From the NCBI GenBank assembly GCA_030619425.1, contig JAUXBJ010000085.1, positions 1 through 7,057 on the forward strand: a DNA stretch of 7,057 nucleotides, given 5' to 3'. The number at the start of each line of letters is the position of its first letter. Positions within the stretch are counted from its first letter, which is position 1. Positions 5,543 through 7,057 of the stretch are shown one piece after another. Below the pieces are notes generated by a model that searched no databases, was not told where the DNA came from, and saw only the letters and a list, made by a program, of their open reading frames with translations. This DNA is from a bacterium (GTDB taxonomy: Bacteria; Zixibacteria; MSB-5A5; GN15; FEB-12). A program made the position numbers and the translations under genes.

Positions 5543-5622
5543 TCCTCCGATCAGTAATGTTCACCTATGCCCGCGGAACGGGAGGGGGTACGAATTGCGC
5601 TGCCCTGTACTCAGAGTATTTC

Positions 5623-5664
5623 CCAGCCGGTCAGACAGACCATCGGTACCGAGCCGGTGGCTGG
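5623..5664. repeat. Nested inverted repeats in the 5461-5690 intergenic region
   Basis: Outer arms CCAGCC (5623-5628) and GGCTGG (5659-5664) enclose GGTC/GACC (5629-5632 and 5638-5641) and the perfect 10-bp palindrome TCGGTACCGA (5643-5652), which could fold as a branched structure. It lies 27 nt after the DUF1028 stop on the minus strand. No T-tract follows. Role unknown; it might be a 3' end structure. The rest of this 230-nt gap holds the hairpins at 5506-5542 and the pgsA promoter, with no gene that I can see. Confidence 0.35.
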
Positions 5665-5690
5665 TTTGTTGCATGGTTTGCTTGAAACTA

Positions 5691-6674
5691 CTACTGGCTC
5701 ATAATCAGCTCAATCACGGAGCTGTCATCCGGGAGCAACTCCGCTTTCACCAAGCGCGGTATGAGTTCGCGCCAACGGGCGTCCTGAGTGAAAATATCCT
5801 TGAATATCGGCAGGGCCCGTTCTGTCTCGCCGACACTGACCAAAGTCACGGCCTGCCAGTAGCGTACTTCGAGGTTCCCGGGAGCAAGATCGGCGGCCAT
5901 GGCGTATTCTTTTTCAGCCGTCTCGAAATCACCTACCTCGATGGCCAGATCACCCTGATCCATGTGGTCGTAGGCTCGTGCAATCCCGACCAGACGCCGC
6001 AACTCCACCAACGGTTCCGGGGAGTCGTCAACCCGCAGGTCGAACAACCGATCGCTCCAATCGCGTCCGGTGGGTTCGCCGGTGACCACCAGAAGCGCTG
6101 CCGACTGACGCCCCCGGATATCACCACCTTCGGCTTCGGCAGCGTCCAGTGCGGCCAGCATCTTCTCGGCTAAGTCACCCTCGGTACTCTCGAACGCTTT
6201 GGCCATGGCCGGCCAGACGGTAGCATTTTCCATGAGATTAGCCTGCACCGAATAGTTGTGTCCAACGTGATGCCCCGCCTCGGCGATACAATGACTCCCG
6301 GTGTGCGCAACGGCCTGGCCGCTTCTATCGATCATGGCCACCTGCCGCACCCGACTTTGCGGATCGCTTGCGAGCAACCCTTCCAGCGCTTGCGTCGCAC
6401 TCTTGCCGGCCTGCATCATCTCAATGCCGAGGGGACCATAGTTGAAATCGACTAACGACTGGGTCGCCACCGCGCCCACACCGACTTTGGCCCAGATAAC
6501 ATCAGCCACTCGAAAGTAATGCGACTGCACCGCCGCGCCGAACTGCCCGGTGGTGCTGTCGTAGGCAACGATCGAGTAAGTGTGCACGGGACGTTGGAAT
6601 TGGGGGGACTCCCCTGCTGACGCCGTGCAGCTTAACGCCAGGCTGATGGCAATGGTAATTGTGAGAAGATGCAT
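5691..6674 (-). CDS. Secreted DUF1028 (Ntn-hydrolase-superfamily-like, COG3342) protein with C-terminal TPR region
   Basis: The 327-aa product begins with a signal peptide (1-20, probable cleavage after ASA at 18-20), so it should act in the periplasm or outside the cell. Residues about 31-197 match DUF1028: HTYSIVAYDSTTGQFGAAVQS (31-51), GVGAVATQSLVDFNYGPLGIE (65-85), RQVAMIDRSGQAVAHTGSHC (110-129) and GGDIRGRQSAALLVV (183-197). This domain is placed in the Ntn-hydrolase superfamily, but its substrate is not established. The remaining part (about 225-310) is helical with two TPR-like units, visible in GDFETAEKEYAMAADLAPGN (248-267) and VGETERALPIFKDIF (281-295), suggesting a protein-binding tail. 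The ATG at 6674 is well supported by GGAGGT at 6686-6681, 6 nt upstream. It stands apart from the pgsA operon behind a 230-nt gap and appears to be transcribed alone. Confidence 0.9.
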   Translation of the reverse strand: MHLLTITIAISLALSCTASAGESPQFQRPVHTYSIVAYDSTTGQFGAAVQSHYFRVADVIWAKVGVGAVATQSLVDFNYGPLGIEMMQAGKSATQALEGLLASDPQSRVRQVAMIDRSGQAVAHTGSHCIAEAGHHVGHNYSVQANLMENATVWPAMAKAFESTEGDLAEKMLAALDAAEAEGGDIRGRQSAALLVVTGEPTGRDWSDRLFDLRVDDSPEPLVELRRLVGIARAYDHMDQGDLAIEVGDFETAEKEYAMAADLAPGNLEVRYWQAVTLVSVGETERALPIFKDIFTQDARWRELIPRLVKAELLPDDSSVIELIMSQ

Positions 6675-6732
6675 GATTTTACCTCCGCGATGTTAGTGGC
6701 CGGATGGGGCCGGTGGTTATTTCTCTATCGGA

Positions 6733-6762
6733 TCAATACGCGTGGTGCAGTGGGTCTGTCAA
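6733..6762 (-). promoter_or_regulatory. Candidate promoter of the DUF1028 gene
   Basis: TTGACA (6762-6757, minus strand) is followed after 18 nt by TATTGA (6738-6733), a perfect -35 but a poor -10 (3/6). It would leave a leader of about 50 nt carrying the strong GGAGGT ribosome site. The spacing and the weak -10 make this tentative. The rest of the 107-nt gap shows nothing else. Confidence 0.4.
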
Positions 6763-6781
6763 TGTTGAAAATGTGGGGGTA

Positions 6782-7057
6782 TCAGGACGCCAACCGCACG
6801 ATCAGCCCAAGCATGAGAAGTAACAACGGCCCGAGAACTGTGACTGTTACTGAGAAGATCAGTCCATAAGCAAAAAGAGTGGGGCCCATGCGGTCGGCCT
6901 CGGTCTGCCAGAATGGCCTGATGAGTAGTTCTACAATCCATCCGCCAGTGTAACAGATGTTGGCCATGAAACCGTAGGCAAAGGCGCTGAGAAACACGCT
7001 GTCCAATTCAGCCTCAGGGTCCAAAACGGCGACTAAAAGGAGTGCAATGAGACCGCC
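6782..7057 (-). CDS. C-terminal part of an uncharacterised multi-pass membrane protein, 5' end outside the window
   Basis: The frame is open from the right edge to the TGA at 6784-6782, giving 91 residues with no start required inside the window; a TTG at 7024 could be mistaken for one. Hydrophobic segments lie at the edge (GGLIALLLVAV), in the middle (AFAYGFMANICYTGGWIVELL) and near the C-terminus (about 25 residues ending in LLLLMLGLIVRL), so at least three membrane helices are present. The NICYTGGWIVELL stretch looks conserved in style, but I cannot name a family. It lies upstream of the DUF1028 gene on the same strand with a 107-nt gap, so a shared transcript is possible but not indicated. 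Confidence 0.65.
   Translation of the reverse strand, partial: GGLIALLLVAVLDPEAELDSVFLSAFAYGFMANICYTGGWIVELLIRPFWQTEADRMGPTLFAYGLIFSVTVTVLGPLLLLMLGLIVRLAS

Noticed and set aside
5490..6173. Plus-strand 227-aa frame from the intergenic gap into the DUF1028 gene
   Set aside because: Antisense shadow of the DUF1028/TPR gene; it begins within hairpins and shows no domain.
1..7057. CRISPR array, transposon ends, attachment sites, rRNA or tRNA genes
   Set aside because: I saw no regularly spaced direct repeats, no transposase or integrase and no RNA-gene signatures on either strand.

Overview
The window is a stretch of bacterial chromosome, roughly mid-50s % G+C by eye, with ordinary bacterial coding density: eight genes plus one cut off at each edge. 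It holds no rRNA, tRNA, CRISPR array, transposase or phage gene. The mix of genes (a selenocysteine-containing selD, a pgsA-pgpA-cinA-thpR operon, a secreted DUF1028/TPR protein and a two-helix membrane protein of a type I recall from the FCB superphylum) suggests an uncultivated Gram-negative lineage, perhaps Zixibacteria-like. This is an inference from gene style only, and the phylum is low confidence.

Left part, 1-1235 (minus strand). A short secreted or membrane protein of unknown function is followed 8 nt later by selD, whose 3' end lies outside the window. The selD reading frame is broken by an in-frame UGA at codon 21, exactly at the catalytic Cys/Sec position of selenophosphate synthetase. 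A perfect 8-bp hairpin starts just after it and fits a bacterial SECIS. The gene is therefore a selenoprotein and not a pseudogene.

Middle, 1115-2554. A divergent promoter region drives the leftward pair and two rightward genes of unknown function (224 and 134 aa). The first of these has AT-rich patches and frequent AGA/AGG codons, unlike its neighbours, and looks like accessory cargo between two housekeeping blocks. It is followed by an intergenic region packed with GC-rich palindromes, where transcription from both sides converges.

Right-centre, 2555-5496 (minus strand). A compact operon reads pgsA, pgpA, cinA, thpR: the two phosphatidylglycerol-synthesis enzymes, then an NMN deamidase/CinA protein, then an RNA 2',3'-cyclic phosphodiesterase. 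Gaps are 7 nt and 25 nt, then a 4-nt ATGA overlap. A TTGACA-17-TAAATT promoter sits so close to the pgsA ATG that the mRNA is predicted to be leaderless, and no Shine-Dalgarno sequence is present.

Right end, 5691-7057 (minus strand). A secreted Ntn-hydrolase-like DUF1028 protein with a C-terminal TPR region has a strong Shine-Dalgarno and its own candidate promoter. Upstream of it lies the C-terminal part of a multi-pass membrane protein running off the window.

The longest stretch without a gene is 230 nt (5461-5690). It holds the operon promoter and several inverted repeats. I did not see a clearly new multi-gene system. The items most worth a second look are the selenocysteine SelD with its SECIS, the apparent leaderless promoters, and the unknown 224-aa/134-aa gene pair next to the palindrome cluster.
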